From Monosiga brevicollis MX1 (lineage: Eukaryota > Opisthokonta > Choanoflagellata > Craspedida > Salpingoecidae): a stretch of 64,000 bases of DNA. The stretch covers positions 929,511 through 993,510 of the forward strand of contig NW_001865047.1 in the NCBI RefSeq assembly GCF_000002865.3. The letters are read 5' to 3'. Below the pieces are notes generated by a model. That model was given only the letters and a program-made list of their open reading frames with translations. It searched no databases and had not been told where the DNA came from. This document shows positions 34,791-46,404 of this stretch, in pieces; the first letter of the stretch is position 1, and each line of letters opens with the position of its first letter. Made by a program: the position numbers and the translations under genes.

Positions 34791-36082
34791 GCTGGGGTTG
34801 AAAAGTTGGGTAGAGGGCGCAAAGAAGGGAAAGGCCAGAAAGAAGAACCCTTAATGTCTTTGGTCGAATCCGAGCGCGAGCGCACGCAGATGGAAGCTGG
34901 CGCGCGCAGTCGGGTCAATTCAGAGAAATGCAAGTTGGCATCAATGGGTCCAGCTCGTTGGACGACGAAAGGGAAGAAGGGAAAAAGTGGCAGCGGCAGT
35001 AGTAGCGGCGGCGGCGGCGGCGAGTGCGACACACGCGCTCTGGGCGGTGGCGGCGACGACGGTTGGCCGTTGAAATGCACGTCCACGGGCTGGGCCAGCG
35101 AGAGGTGGAGAAGGGAGGGTCGCCAAACCAGCTCTTTTCACCTCGAGGGTAGGAAAGGGTGGGGTTGCCTTGACAGCGCCCCAAGAAGCACAGGTGGGAG
35201 TCGCCGAGGAGGTGGTGGGCTGGATCAAGAAGGGTGAGCGGTGGGCTGGCCACCCGACGGGTGGTCCAGGGTATATCACAAAATGGAAAAGGTGACGATG
35301 AGAGGCACCCCAAAAAAAAAAACAGTGGTCACAACGGCTGCGCGTGGGTCGTGAGGACAAACGGCAGCGTTGCCTAGCCGCGAAAGTCTGCGGACTAAAC
35401 GATCGTCAGGTTGATGCGCTGCAGTCCAGGCTTGAGTGCAAACTGGAGACTCCTCTCTCTGTGTCGCATCGGTTGAGGGGAAGGGGGCCTTTGGTGTTTT
35501 ATTCTGTGTTTCTGCTTGGTGCCCACGTCGCGTCAAACGGCCTCGTGCGTCCAACGGTTGAGCCGTGTGCCCGCTGGTCTCCAATGAGCCGCTCGGGGGC
35601 AAAGGGATCGAAAGGCCAAGTCGCGGGGTAGCCGGAACCGTGTGGGGTCGTGATCTTATTGTTAAATGACCCAAACGGCGGCCGTCACCCAGCAACTCTT
35701 TTCCGTGAGCCGGCGTTGTCCTGGTGAAGTTTGTCGAAAGGGAACTAACGCGTGCTGTTGTGTGTGAGAGTGTGTGTGTGTGTGAGTGTGAGGGAGTGGC
35801 TGCACTCTTGGTTGGCTCTTTTGATCTCATGTATGAGTGCATCAATTGGGTGCGAGGATGTGATGAGGATGGCCCATGTCAGCCTGTCGGTCTTTGCTCT
35901 CACGCTTTGCGTGTGTTGCCGATGAATCCAACTGCATTGTTTGCCGGCTCCTCAAGCCAAACCTTAGTCACCTCCACCACACTCTCGTTCAGCGTCAGCG
36001 CGTCACGCCTCATGCATGGAGCCGACAATGACATCCAGCGGCATCATACAAGATGCACAATGTTGCATGCATGCACATACAG

Positions 36083-36083
36083 T

Positions 36084-36121
<38 letters not shown>

Positions 36122-36211
36122 TCTCTCTCTCTCCCTCTCTCTCTCCCTCTCTCTCTCCCTCTCTCTCTCCCTCTCTCTCTCCCTCTCTCTCTCTCTCTCC
36201 CCCTCTCTCTG
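36083..36211. repeat. (CT)n tract with CTCTCTCTCCCT period
   Basis: About 130 bp of CT repeats in which an extra C recurs, forming a higher-order unit of about 12-14 bp. It lies in the long intergenic stretch, 1.2 kb upstream of VPS33. Confidence 0.95.
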
Positions 36212-36816
36212 TGTGTAAAGCTCTCGTACACGCGCGACCGCGCACTTTTGAGTCGAGATGTTCATGTTCATTCCCACGCAAAAGTCAAGCATGAGATCAG
36301 ATCGTGAGGCTGATGATGAAGCGTTTTATCAACTCGAACCGCCATCATGATTGATCGACAGCATGCTGTGCCAGTCGTGGCCTTGATGTTCAGATATCCA
36401 AATGTTCACACGACAGCGAGGTGTCAGGGCCATTTTCGCCGCATACAAGCTACTATTCTATATCCATCAGGGTGCATCAATTGCCAAAGTGTCGTCGTCG
36501 CCTCTGGGTTTCACTCATGCCAAATCGAGGGAGGACATCGGGGCGGAAGAAACATGGAGGAAGAACATGAACATCAAAAATGAAAGCCAAGCGAGATAAA
36601 AAGAAGAAGCCCACTCGGAAAAACACATCTATTGGGATGTTTCCTGCCGAGGAGGTGTGTACCACCGCTTCGTTCGTTCGACTCTTGCTCCCTCTGTCGA
36701 CTTGACCAACCAACCAGAGTACTGCCAAAGATAAGATTCGTTGGTCTGTACCTCTTGCACATCTAGCACCCAGACGTACGTGCAGATACGTTCACCATAG
36801 TGCGGTCGTTGCGCCC

Positions 36817-36868
36817 AAAATTCGATCAAAATTCGATCAAAATTCAATCAAAATTCGATCAAAACTCC
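36817..36868. repeat. 11-bp minisatellite AAAATTCGATC, about 4.6 copies
   Basis: Four full units and a partial one; one unit reads AAAATTCAATC. The locally AT-rich unit contains TCGA-like and GATC words. No function is evident. Confidence 0.92.
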
Positions 36869-37438
36869 TGGTGAATGATCTGACAATTCAGCATTGCACG
36901 TCTCAACGACAGTTGTCAACACGTTTTTTTGTCTTTTGTGCTTGCTTTCGTGACACCTCTCAAAGAGATTTGTGTCAACGCAGGCTCTCTGCTATAAACA
37001 CACAAATAAGCCACACCTCTTAAATACATTGCTTTACCAGCTTGGGCAACTTCGGGTGCCATCCGAATCTCTGCTCGGCCTCCTTGACCCGCAGCAACTC
37101 TCTTCCACTCTTCCATCTCTTCACACACACACACACTCGACTCGCGGCGCTCGACTCGCGGCGCTCGACACTGGAAACTGGCCTGCGATCGGATTTCCGT
37201 GGCAGAGGGAGGCTCAGGTACGGCACCGTTTTGCTGTAGATGCAGGATGCAAGCAGATGGCCAGGGGGAACGTGACGCGCCTGTGCATGGGAAGGAAGGG
37301 GCTGCTTGGCTGCCATTTGTTGTGCTGACGACAGGTTGAAATCCTCCAAAATTTCTGACTGCACCATCATAGCCGAACTGCTGGACGTTCGAGTCCACCG
37401 CCCTTGCCGCCGTGCTCTAACCTCGAGTCACCAGCGAC

Positions 37439-40400
37439 ATGGACGGTGGCAACAACCCGGCGCGCAATCCCTTTGCGCACTTGAGCGCTGGTGCCATCAA
37501 TCTCGCCTACGTGCACCGCGTTATCAAAAACGAACTTGCCGTCATCTTGGCTGAAGCTGGCCCTGAAATTGTGAGCTCACATGATTCTCCTTTTCCTGCC
37601 AGTCTTCAAAGCCGGGGATGGATCGTCCCATGCATGTGCTTGTCTCTATCCGGTCCTCAATCATGGTCGTCCGCTCCTGCCTCAGTCCCTGTACCTAGAT
37701 CCACCCATTCTGGCCAAGATCCAAAAGTTTATGGGCGCTTCAGAGCTCAAGGTGTGTGCAGGCACTCAACCACGACAAGAGTCAGCGCCTTCGTTCAAGT
37801 CCATTGCCACCCTCTGAACCTCACGATCTTGGCCGTTCGCCCTTGACTTGTATGATGGACGGTGCTCCTGCCTTCCAGCAACGCGGTGTTGTATCGTTTC
37901 ATCCCATGGACCCCACGGTCCGAGAGCTGGTCGAGGGTTGTGCGCCCTCGGCCGTCTTCATCGTGCGGCCCATTCCCCGGATCGTCGAGCAGATTGCCAA
38001 CATCATCAAATCAGAAAGTCGGGGCAACCCGCCCGAATTTACCGTCGTCTTTCTGCCCACCAAGTCCCTGGAATGCGAAGAGCACCTTCGCGTACGACCT
38101 GCATCCGGCCACCCCCCGCGCCCCCTTGTTGCTCGCTTGTGTGTTGCAGCCACAACTCCTCGTGACTCACGTGTGCCCTCTACCTGCTGTCCGTTCTGCC
38201 CTTCCCCCACACCCGACCCATTTTTGACTGTGCCCATCCACACAGCAAGATGGCGTTCTTGGCAGCATTAAGCGCATTACCTCCTGGAATGCCAATCTCA
38301 TCCCCTTGGACGGCGACCTGCTGACCATGGACGAGCCAAGTGCTTTTTACGACTTTCACGTCCAACAAGACGTGTCTCCACTCTTCATGACGGCCAAGTC
38401 CATCATGAGCCTCCAGATGATTTATGGACTCATTCCCCGCGTCACTGCCTTTGGACCTGCCGGCAAAGTAATTTACCAACACACGCCTTGCTGCCTCGTT
38501 GTGCCATTTTCATCTCAGTTGCGCAGTCCTCATTCCATCGGGTGTCACATCCGGCTCTTGTGTACCACAGCGGGTGGCAGGCATCCTCAAGCGCCTCAAT
38601 CGCGAGCTAGATCGCCCGCCGATGGTGACGCCAGAAATATCCCATGCTGTCATCTTTGATCGCTCGGTATGATCCCATGTATCCGCGGCGCACATTCGAG
38701 GACCCCCGAGTACCCCCGGCTGCGCACAAACTCATTTGCGCCCTTCTGCCTCATTGCTTGCATAATCTTCAGGTGGATCTCGTAACCATGATGTGCACGC
38801 AAATGACCTACGAAGGCGCGCTCGATGAGCTCTACGGCATCGATCTCGGTGAGCATGCCTTGACTCTTTGTCTGACCAAGTCACCGGATTGCACTGGTTT
38901 GCTGATACTTGGTCCCATTGGCATGCTTGTGTGCTCCAGGCGTTGCACAAGTACCGCGCCGGGTCTTTCCCGACGTGCCCACGGACAAGCGCACCAACCC
39001 CGTGTCCTTATATACCGGCTTTTCACAGGCACGCTTGATTTTGTGGTCCTCGATATGCTCTCTTGGCAATCACTGTTCCATCAAAGGCCTGGGCCATTGC
39101 CATAAACTTACAGCTTGGGGGTTGAAAATACCTTTTTCTTTTTAGCTCTTCCGAGACGTGCGCGATCAAGAATGGATGCGCGCCGCCTCTACCCTGGCCA
39201 AGCGGATGAAATCCTATGCTACCGAATCGGAAGGTTAGTCTATCAGAGAGCAGGGGTCGCTTCTCCAACCCTGGCCCACTCAGCGTCTACCCTGCAGGCA
39301 TGGCTCACGCTGCTGTTGATGGCAGACGCACGACGCAATGTTCGCTCCAATGATCTGAAAAAGATGCGACAAGTCTCTTCGCGACTCGCCTTTTTGCAGG
39401 TTTGCTATGCAAATTCTGTGCAACCAGCCAACTAGCCCTGTTTTATACGTTCCGCATTCTGGCCTCGTTCGCCTCTCTCAACTCATCTTGGGAACTAGGC
39501 CGAGCAAGAATCTATCGCCATTCATGGGGCTCTGATGCAAGATGTCAAAGCCAACTTGGATACGGATGAATTTGCCGAGCGCTGGCACCTTGAAATGGTG
39601 TGTCACTGCGTGCACGTCAATGGCGAACCGCCGTGCTCGGCCAATTTTTTCTTGTGCTTTTCACTCACTTGTTCACTCACTTGTTCACCTTATCGGACGT
39701 TTATAGAGCATGGTGCGCAGCGAGGTGGGCGACAAATACCACGAGTTGATTGAGCAATACCTTTACGGCTTGGATCCCACTTGCCGCTCCGATGTCGACG
39801 CACCCCAGACGCTGCGCTCCGACTTTCACAAAACCATGTTCCGCACCATGCGCCTCATGTGCTTGCAATCACTGGTCAATGGTGGGCTGAAAAAGACGCT
39901 CGAGCAATACAAGTAAGCGGTTTTTTTTCGTTGAAAAATTATTATTTGTACCTCCCCCACCTTCGTCAAATACCTCACCTCTTGCGCCTGACCGCTACAG
40001 GCGCGATTTCGTCAATATTTTTGGCTTCCGTCATCTGCTGACGTTGGAAAATCTTCTCCAGGCCGGCCTGCTCAAGCCCCATGTAAGTTGTTGGGTGTTA
40101 ATGATCCGAAGCGCATTCATGCCGCTCAAGTGGAGATGCGCATCGGCATAGCTCTCATGAGTTTGCCGCGCGTGGTGCATGGCGGAATTTGCTAGACGGG
40201 CAAGACCTGGCCGCAACTTGCCAAAGCCTTCAATTTGTACATGGAGAACGTCGGAGAAGGGTTTGATGACATTAGCTTTAGCTACTGCGGTTATTGCCCG
40301 CTGAGGTGGGTGCGGCAAGCAGAGCATTCGCGGCTGCGCTCCGAAGATCGCCCAGCACTGACCATGCGCACTTTCCATGCTTCCTCCTTCAGCACACGCC

Positions 40401-41123
40401 TCATTGATCTCATGGCTCGGCAAGGCAAAGAAGCAGAACGAAGCATGGGCGAGGTGAGCAAGGGCTGCTTCCCGCCCTCGAGGCAACATTACTGTTGGAT
40501 GTTCTCACACGATGCTTAACTGCACTTTATGCACAGGCCCTCAAATTGGCTTGCCCAGCCAGCCCGACCATCCTGGACGAACAGCAGACCCTACCCGCGG
40601 GCTTGAAGCAACAAGGTGGGCTTTTTGTTGTGTCTGCTTCTCCAATTGTCCATGCTGTCAATTGCCTGGCTTGCTGCTTGCTGCTTGCGGTTCTGCGGAA
40701 TGCAAAGCAGTGTGCGTGGCTGGTGTTTGCAAATACGTGCTGGCTCAGGTCTGATGTTGATGCTTTCAACTTGTGAACATTCCCTTAGAGCCTGTCGGGT
40801 CCACATCGGCGGCCGGTGAGCGTGCCAACAAGCCCGTGACACTGGTCGTGTTTGTGGGTGGCTGCACCGTGGCTGAGCTGAGCACTCTGCGCTACTTGGG
40901 ACAGCAACATGGTACGGCAACACTTGGAACACATGACCGCTTCTTCGGTCTTGTTCTGTTCTGTGTCTTGCATTCGCATCCCGGGTTGTTTGCTTCTTGG
41001 CTTCGTCTTGACCACTTTTGTGTGCTCTTGGTGGTAGAACGAGACTACGTTGTGCTGACGACAGACGTCACGACGGGCGATCGCTTTTTGAGCCAGCTTG
41101 ATGGCCTGGAGGGCCGGGCCTAG
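37439..41123 (+). CDS. VPS33: VPS33, Sec1/Munc18-family subunit of HOPS/CORVET
   Basis: SNARE-binding SM protein that drives endosome and vacuole/lysosome fusion within HOPS or CORVET. About a dozen exons; the first four are 37439-37570, 37686-37751, 37879-38091 and 38246-38467, all in phase 0. Family blocks: LYLDPPILAKIQKF, VFIVRPIPRIVEQIANII, VVFLPTKSLECEEHL, NANLIPLDGDLLTMDEP, MSLQMIYGLIPRVTAFGPAGK, HAVIFDRS with VDLVTMMCTQMTYEGALDE (the strongest VPS33 signature, LTYEGxxDE), a helical segment near 39330-39590, FHKTMFRTMRLMCLQSLVNG, and the C-terminal VTLVVFVGGCTVAELSTLRY before a TAG at 41121-41123. I cannot tell VPS33A from VPS33B by eye. Confidence 0.92.
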
Positions 41124-41368
41124 CTAAGTATTGGCTGTTTGCGACCGCCCGCCCCCTTCCATTGCCTTTTTTTTTGTTGTGGCCCACTCGGCCGTGGCTT
41201 TGACTAGTAAAATGATGGATGACCAAAGCAAAATGCACATGTCAATTCACGCTCAGTTGGCGCGCACAGCGCGTTACTGAGGCAACGGGGTCACATTTTG
41301 CCGGATCACAAAGGCAGTTTATCATGAGGCGAGATTGGTGTAGCGGGCACCGATCGGAGGGCAACTCG

Positions 41369-41370
<2 letters not shown>

Positions 41371-41402
<32 letters not shown>
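41371..41402. repeat. (CA)n microsatellite
   Basis: A CA tract of about 32 bp in the short stretch between the convergent ends of VPS33 and the Rb-like gene. Confidence 0.95.
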
Positions 41403-41542
41403 AAGGCGCGATTTCGTTCCTCGATATATGATCAAGGCGGTAGACAAAGAAAGAAAGCACAAGAAGAATAATATGGCTCACACATCGAGAGGCTCATGTT
41501 GGCCCAAAGGATTGCTTAAGACATGGCGCCCAGCGCCGTGTG

Positions 41543-44500
41543 CTATTGAGTAGCTCGGCTTACATCGCCTTGCTCAAGTCTTGCAAGCTTGTGCGAATCG
41601 AGTCTGAAGCACGCAGTCGCGAAGTTGGTGTTTTGCTGCATGCAAGAAGAGGCTGTCAGGTTGGCGGGAAGGATCAGGCAATGGAAGCAAAGGAGAAAAC
41701 AGAGTGACCGAGTTGATCGCGGCCTACAAGTTGACTTACCAAGCCATCGGCGTATTCCGCGTGACGCGCAACGCTGCCGCCTCTTCTGAACGGTACCTAC
41801 GAGCGAAAGCATGGCCGAGCTGAGTGAGAAGTCATGCGGAGGGAAGCAGACAGTTGGCGAGGTAGGGCCTCGCACATCACAAGGCCAAACGCGACAGAAG
41901 GCGCCGACTACTGACTGAGCACGAAGTGGAGAAGCGTCCTTCAAGCGCTGATGCAAGCCATCGCGCTGATGTCTATCACCAAATGATAAGAGGCATGAGC
42001 AACAACAGGAAAGTCGGCTGCATGTGCTCTATTGAATGACGGGAATCAACGTACAAAAGGGGTGACACAAACACGTTGCGTCCAAATGGTCCAGGGCTTT
42101 GGCTGTGGCGTTGTGGCGTCAGCTGAATGCGCTTGCACTCCGGAAAGACTGGCAGGGGGACCAAAGCGCCTTCTTGTCCTGCCAAGGCGCACACGCACAG
42201 GCGCACAGTCAGATTCATGGGTGTCAGCCTCTGTCGGCAATACTGAAAAGGAAGAAGAAGGAAGGGCACTCACCATCAGAATACATGCTCAAGACGACAG
42301 TATGCATGCACTCCAAAAACGTCTGGTTGTAGTACGTTTCCAAGGAAGATTGGGCCAGCAAACGACCTGCGACGTTATGCTGGGGGTTGGCGTTCGTCAC
42401 CAAATGCAGGCGGAGCAACGGTAAGATGCATGCTTGTGCAGAAACAAGATCTGCCTGCATTCCATTGAACCACCGATCCCCCTCACAAATACTTACGATC
42501 GCTACGTCCTGGATGTCAATGCGGCGTTTCTGCAGCATGGCCTGAAGGCCTTGCAAGTCGTCGCCCCAGGCCACAGACGCAGTGCTGGCAAGCCGCTCGT
42601 TGACTCCTCGCATGGACTCGTACTGCTCGCGAATATACTTGAATGCAATCTGCCTCGGAAAACGCCGCTATCAAACACAACAAATCAAATTGCAAAAAAA
42701 AAAAAAATGAGCCCAGTCACGAATCAAAGTTAGGCGAGTGAGCGTATTTTTTTTCGTGAGCGAGTCGAAGCTTAAAAAAAATACTGGTACCTTGAGGCTG
42801 GCGTAGACGCAGCAGATGATCAATTGATCCGTGTGCATGCCTTCAAGCAGCTGAATGTGGTTGTGAAAGACATCCAGCAGTAAATTCCAGGCCATTTTCG
42901 TCTACAACCAACAGCGCTTTCAGTGAGCTACTACCCTGAGCAGCGTGGGTCATGGCGTCCTACTTCAAAAGCTACGCAGAAGCGGCACGATGCGAGTACG
43001 CGAGCACGTACAATTGAAGTGACAACGGCCCCAGGCACCTCCTTGAGGCGATGGATGAGCTCGGACAGGCGGTCAATGACCAGGGGATACAACTTGTATG
43101 CAACCTGTGTCAATAGAGTGTGCGGGAGGCTTGCCTGAGATCCACTGCGGGAGCTTGCACTCGGGGTCGCGTTGTTGTCCACGGGTGCGAGCTCCCGTGC
43201 AGCCCGTTTTGCGAGCGGCTCGCCCTCGTCCGCAAAAAGTGAGCTCAAATTGCGGCGAGCTGGCGATGCCCTGTGTGGCTGAGGCGGGTGACGGCGTCCT
43301 GGCCGGTCGATAGTGCCCGACTCGTGGACGGTCGGTAGGTAAACACCATCGCGTCGCATTCGTGCCAGGAAACTCGAACCCACAGCCCAAAGCTGTTGCT
43401 GGAGCACGCCCGCCTCCAAATCGGCAAGATATTGCGTGATGACGGGATAGGCGCTGAGCGTGTGAACAATGCAGGGTTCAATGACTTTGAGCACGTTCTC
43501 CGGTGGCACGTGGGCGACATGCAGAATCCAAGGAAATCGCAGACGCGACGGCACGGGGACTTGAAACCACTCGCGGCGATGAACTTGCAAGACAACCTCG
43601 TAACTGAGGGCCATGACGGCGCGCAGGAAGGCGGCACGCCCAAGCAGAGACGTGTTCAACGATTTGGCCAAAATGTCGTGGAGGAGCCACCAGAACAGCT
43701 TTTCACTTTCCGTGATCAGCGACTTCTCGTGCGTCTCCCAAAAGTATGCGTACTGATGGCCCCGAAGAGCACGTACGACCTGGTCTTGAACAACGCTCAG
43801 CAGTTGCTTGCATTCCTGCTGCGTGGTGGCAGTATCACGGGTTTGATCGCACTCGTAAAAACACTTGGCCAGTTCGAAGCTAGGCCCGTCCGTGTGCTGT
43901 GGCAGCTCTTCCATAAACTCTCGTAGCTGTTGTGCAGCTTGGCGCAGCGGGGACGAAGGCGTGCTGGGCATGTTAGTGCCACTGGCTGTGGCGCGCAGGC
44001 GCTGCAGGGCGTCGTGCGAGGGCGTAGGCTGCGGCATTGGCCGAGCGCGGCTTCGCGGAGTGGTGGCTGATGAGGGTGCCGGGGGTCGGACCTGTGGTTG
44101 GGGCTGAGGCTGAGGCTGAGGCTGAGGCGGTGCCGAAGCCGAACAGTTCATGTTCAGCATGGCGCATGCGGCGGCCCCAGCGTCAGATTTGGAAACAGCA
44201 GCTCGCCCCGTCTCATTCTCAAGATGGCCACGATCGGCAGCTGACGAGTCTTCTGGGTTGACAGGGTCGGCGGTTTGACGCAGTTCCCCGAGTAAGTTGC
44301 GGCGGGCTCGATGAAGAACATCGCGAGTCCCTGCTTGCAACAAGTCCACGGTGCTGCTTCCTCGGCTAGCGATGCTAGGCGGAAGCTGAAGGTGGGGTAC
44401 CTGATCGATGTAGAGACGATCATCAAGACCCGCGTACTGAGGTTGGCGATAGTATTGCTGCTCGTAGATTTGGCTCAAATAGGTCATCGCCATGGGCTGC

Positions 44501-45822
44501 GGTTGTCCATCCACAAAGAACAGCAGGTTTTCGTAGTCTCGCAGAAACGGTTCCCAAAAGGAGCGTCGGATGACCAAGATTTCGTCGCGGTTGAACTTGA
44601 AGGTACGGCAGATGGTGTCGAGTTGCTCCAAGCAGGGATCGCTTGTGCTAGGTTTTTGCTTGATGAGCTCAACAGCCAAATTGGGGCGGAGCAAAGGTGC
44701 ATCGCAGCGCACAACGGCGTGGTGGACAACGCAGATGAGAAGGTGCAGAAGTGACTCGCAGCCGGTGTGCAAGACGGTGTCATGGATGTGACTGATGCGC
44801 GCCGCTTGAAAGGTGATCCACACGAATTGTTTGATGCGCGCATGAATCTCCGAGTTGTGCTGATCAGTACTGAAAAGGTTGTAGAGATAGCGCTCGAGTT
44901 GGTGGCGTAGCTGACACATGACCACAAAGCTGCGGTGCATATGGTTGCAGTACGCCTCAAAAAGATTGAGACGGGTGAGGGAAAAGTCCGCGTCCACGTT
45001 GGCACTTGTGCGAAGAGCTGCCAGGGCCTGTCGGCAGTGGTCAAAAAATGTGACGGCATTGAGCTCGCAGCGCTGTAGCAGGTCGGACACTGTGAGCCCG
45101 CCCGTGGCCAAGAGCATGAAACCCGAGGCGGTTGGTTGGCGCGCAGCCAAGAGCATGGCCACGGCCGACCAATAGGTCGACTCCAAGCCCGTCCAGGTCT
45201 GTGCTGGGTCGAGCGCTAAGACCTAGTGATACCAATGAGCGGGCGGATGCTTGGACCATGAGAAAAATAGCACCAAGCATGGTCAGTGCAGACGACTGCC
45301 TTCCCACTGCGTCGCTATGGAACGATGCCTTTTCCCGGAACAGATTCATACCAGCAGGTCAACAATTTCTCGCGCTTCAGTCTGCACTTCCATGGGCAGG
45401 CCGCTGGCCCGACATACGGCCAGAAAGGCCGCCTGAGGATCAGCGTTGAACAGATGAACAGAGAAAATGAGGCGGGAGAAGTTCCAGTTGGGGTGTTCAA
45501 ATGACTCGGGCTGGGTACGTACCGAGTCAACGCAATCTTCATCCTGATCAGAGTCGGTCTCATCAGTCTCGTCAAGGTCCGACTCGCTGGCATGCTGTGG
45601 CTCTGTGGGGTGCTGTGGCCGAGAAGCAGAGGCGGGATCGCGTGCAGTTGAGGCTTCGGGGCGCGGTCCATCGATCACCCATTGATCTTCCGTTTGAGGC
45701 GGGGAGGAAATGCCGGGCGTGGATGGCCTCACTGGCGCAGGTGGCGCCTGGTCAGTCTGATGTTCAGGCTCATGGTGTGCCTGCGAAGGGCGCTGCCCGT
45801 CTTCCAAAGCCGAGGCTCCCAT
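41543..45822 (-). CDS. Retinoblastoma/p107-family pocket protein
   Basis: Nuclear co-repressor that binds E2F-DP and restrains S-phase genes. The ATG at 45822 (MGASALEDGQ) opens an acidic, low-complexity N-terminus. An N-terminal cyclin-like domain follows, then a (PQ)n linker. Pocket A lies near 43380-43800 (SLITESEKLFWWLLHDIL, FLRAVMALSYEVVLQVHR, LRFPWILHVAHVPPENVLKV). Pocket B is split over exons: LLTQVAYKLYPLVIDRLSEL (near 43080), WNLLLDVFHNHIQLL with HTDQLIICCVYASLKV (near 42790-42895), FKYIREQYESMRGV (near 42610-42650), LETYYNQTFLECMHTVVL (near 42300-42345) and GRNVFVSPLL (near 42060). The last exons end at 41543. A 2.2-kb central exon is unusually long for this window. I did not find a clear LxCxE-contact tyrosine by eye. 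Confidence 0.88.
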
Positions 45823-46204
45823 TTTCACTGAGCCAAAATTTGCCAAGAGCGTGGCTGCACAGAGTACTCAAGCCCGAGAAGTCAACCAAACAGGGTACCA
45901 AGGGGGTTGTGCCCAAAAGCTCAAGCCAATGCGCCGATTTCCAGAAGCGTTGGCGTTCGAACTGTACTGTGTGGATTTAAAAAACAAAAGTGTGGCGGTT
46001 GCCGATAAAAAAATGTTGTGGGGGCTTGCCCTCTGCAGTAGATCGACAGCACCAGCTGCCCAAGGGGGCCAGGGGACAGCACGGAAGGAAGGCCGGCTCC
46101 CTTCACGAGCACGCGAAAACGAAAGAATTTTTTTTTTAAAAAAAAATTGCAACCTTTCAGACGTGCATTCGGCGGCAGCGCGGTTTTTCGAACTGAGCGT
46201 TGTG

Positions 46205-46212
46205 GCGGGAAA
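46205..46212 (-). promoter_or_regulatory. E2F-type site upstream of the Rb-like gene
   Basis: On the minus strand the bases read TTTCCCGC, an exact match to the E2F/DP consensus TTTSSCGC, followed about 15 bp upstream by a palindromic TTGGCGCGCC-like word (46222-46233). It lies about 385 bp upstream of the Rb-like start codon, in the 580-bp gap to the next gene. The site is short and chance matches occur; the placement is what makes it notable. Confidence 0.45.
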
Positions 46213-46404
46213 AAAACGGCGCTGGCGCGCCAAGCCACAACTGCTGGGATGATATTTTTGTATAGCCGTTATGGGAAAAACAGGTTTAACGTCTATACAA
46301 ATCCCGCGTTGATGGTCGATTATGCTCACAGTTTTCGTTGGATTGAACTCAGTGGGAGGAAAATGTCAGCGTGTTCTCTCGTGCACCAGACCGGAGCGGA
46401 CCTC

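Larger units (their letters stand above)
34791..37438. other. Long intergenic stretch between divergent genes
   Basis: About 2.6 kb between the divergent starts of the PDZRN-like gene and VPS33. It holds a CGG-type purine-rich stretch near 34990-35025, a GT-rich stretch near 35765-35790, the long CT tract at 36083-36211 and an 11-bp minisatellite at 36817-36868. Several open frames cross it on both strands, but none shows a domain, repeat or splice pattern I recognise. Confidence 0.55.

Noticed and set aside
34614-35237. Plus-strand open frame opposite and upstream of the PDZRN-like gene
   Set aside because: Half of it is antisense to the RING/TRAF exon; the rest is Gly/Arg low complexity with no domain.
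35276-35845. Minus-strand open frame of 189 residues
   Set aside because: Composition is Thr/Ser/Pro/Arg low complexity with a CA-derived His/Thr stretch; no domain or conserved pattern.
36916-37398. Minus-strand open frame of 160 residues just upstream of VPS33
   Set aside because: No recognisable domain or splice support, and it includes promoter-like repeats; kept as intergenic, although an N-terminal exon cannot be excluded.
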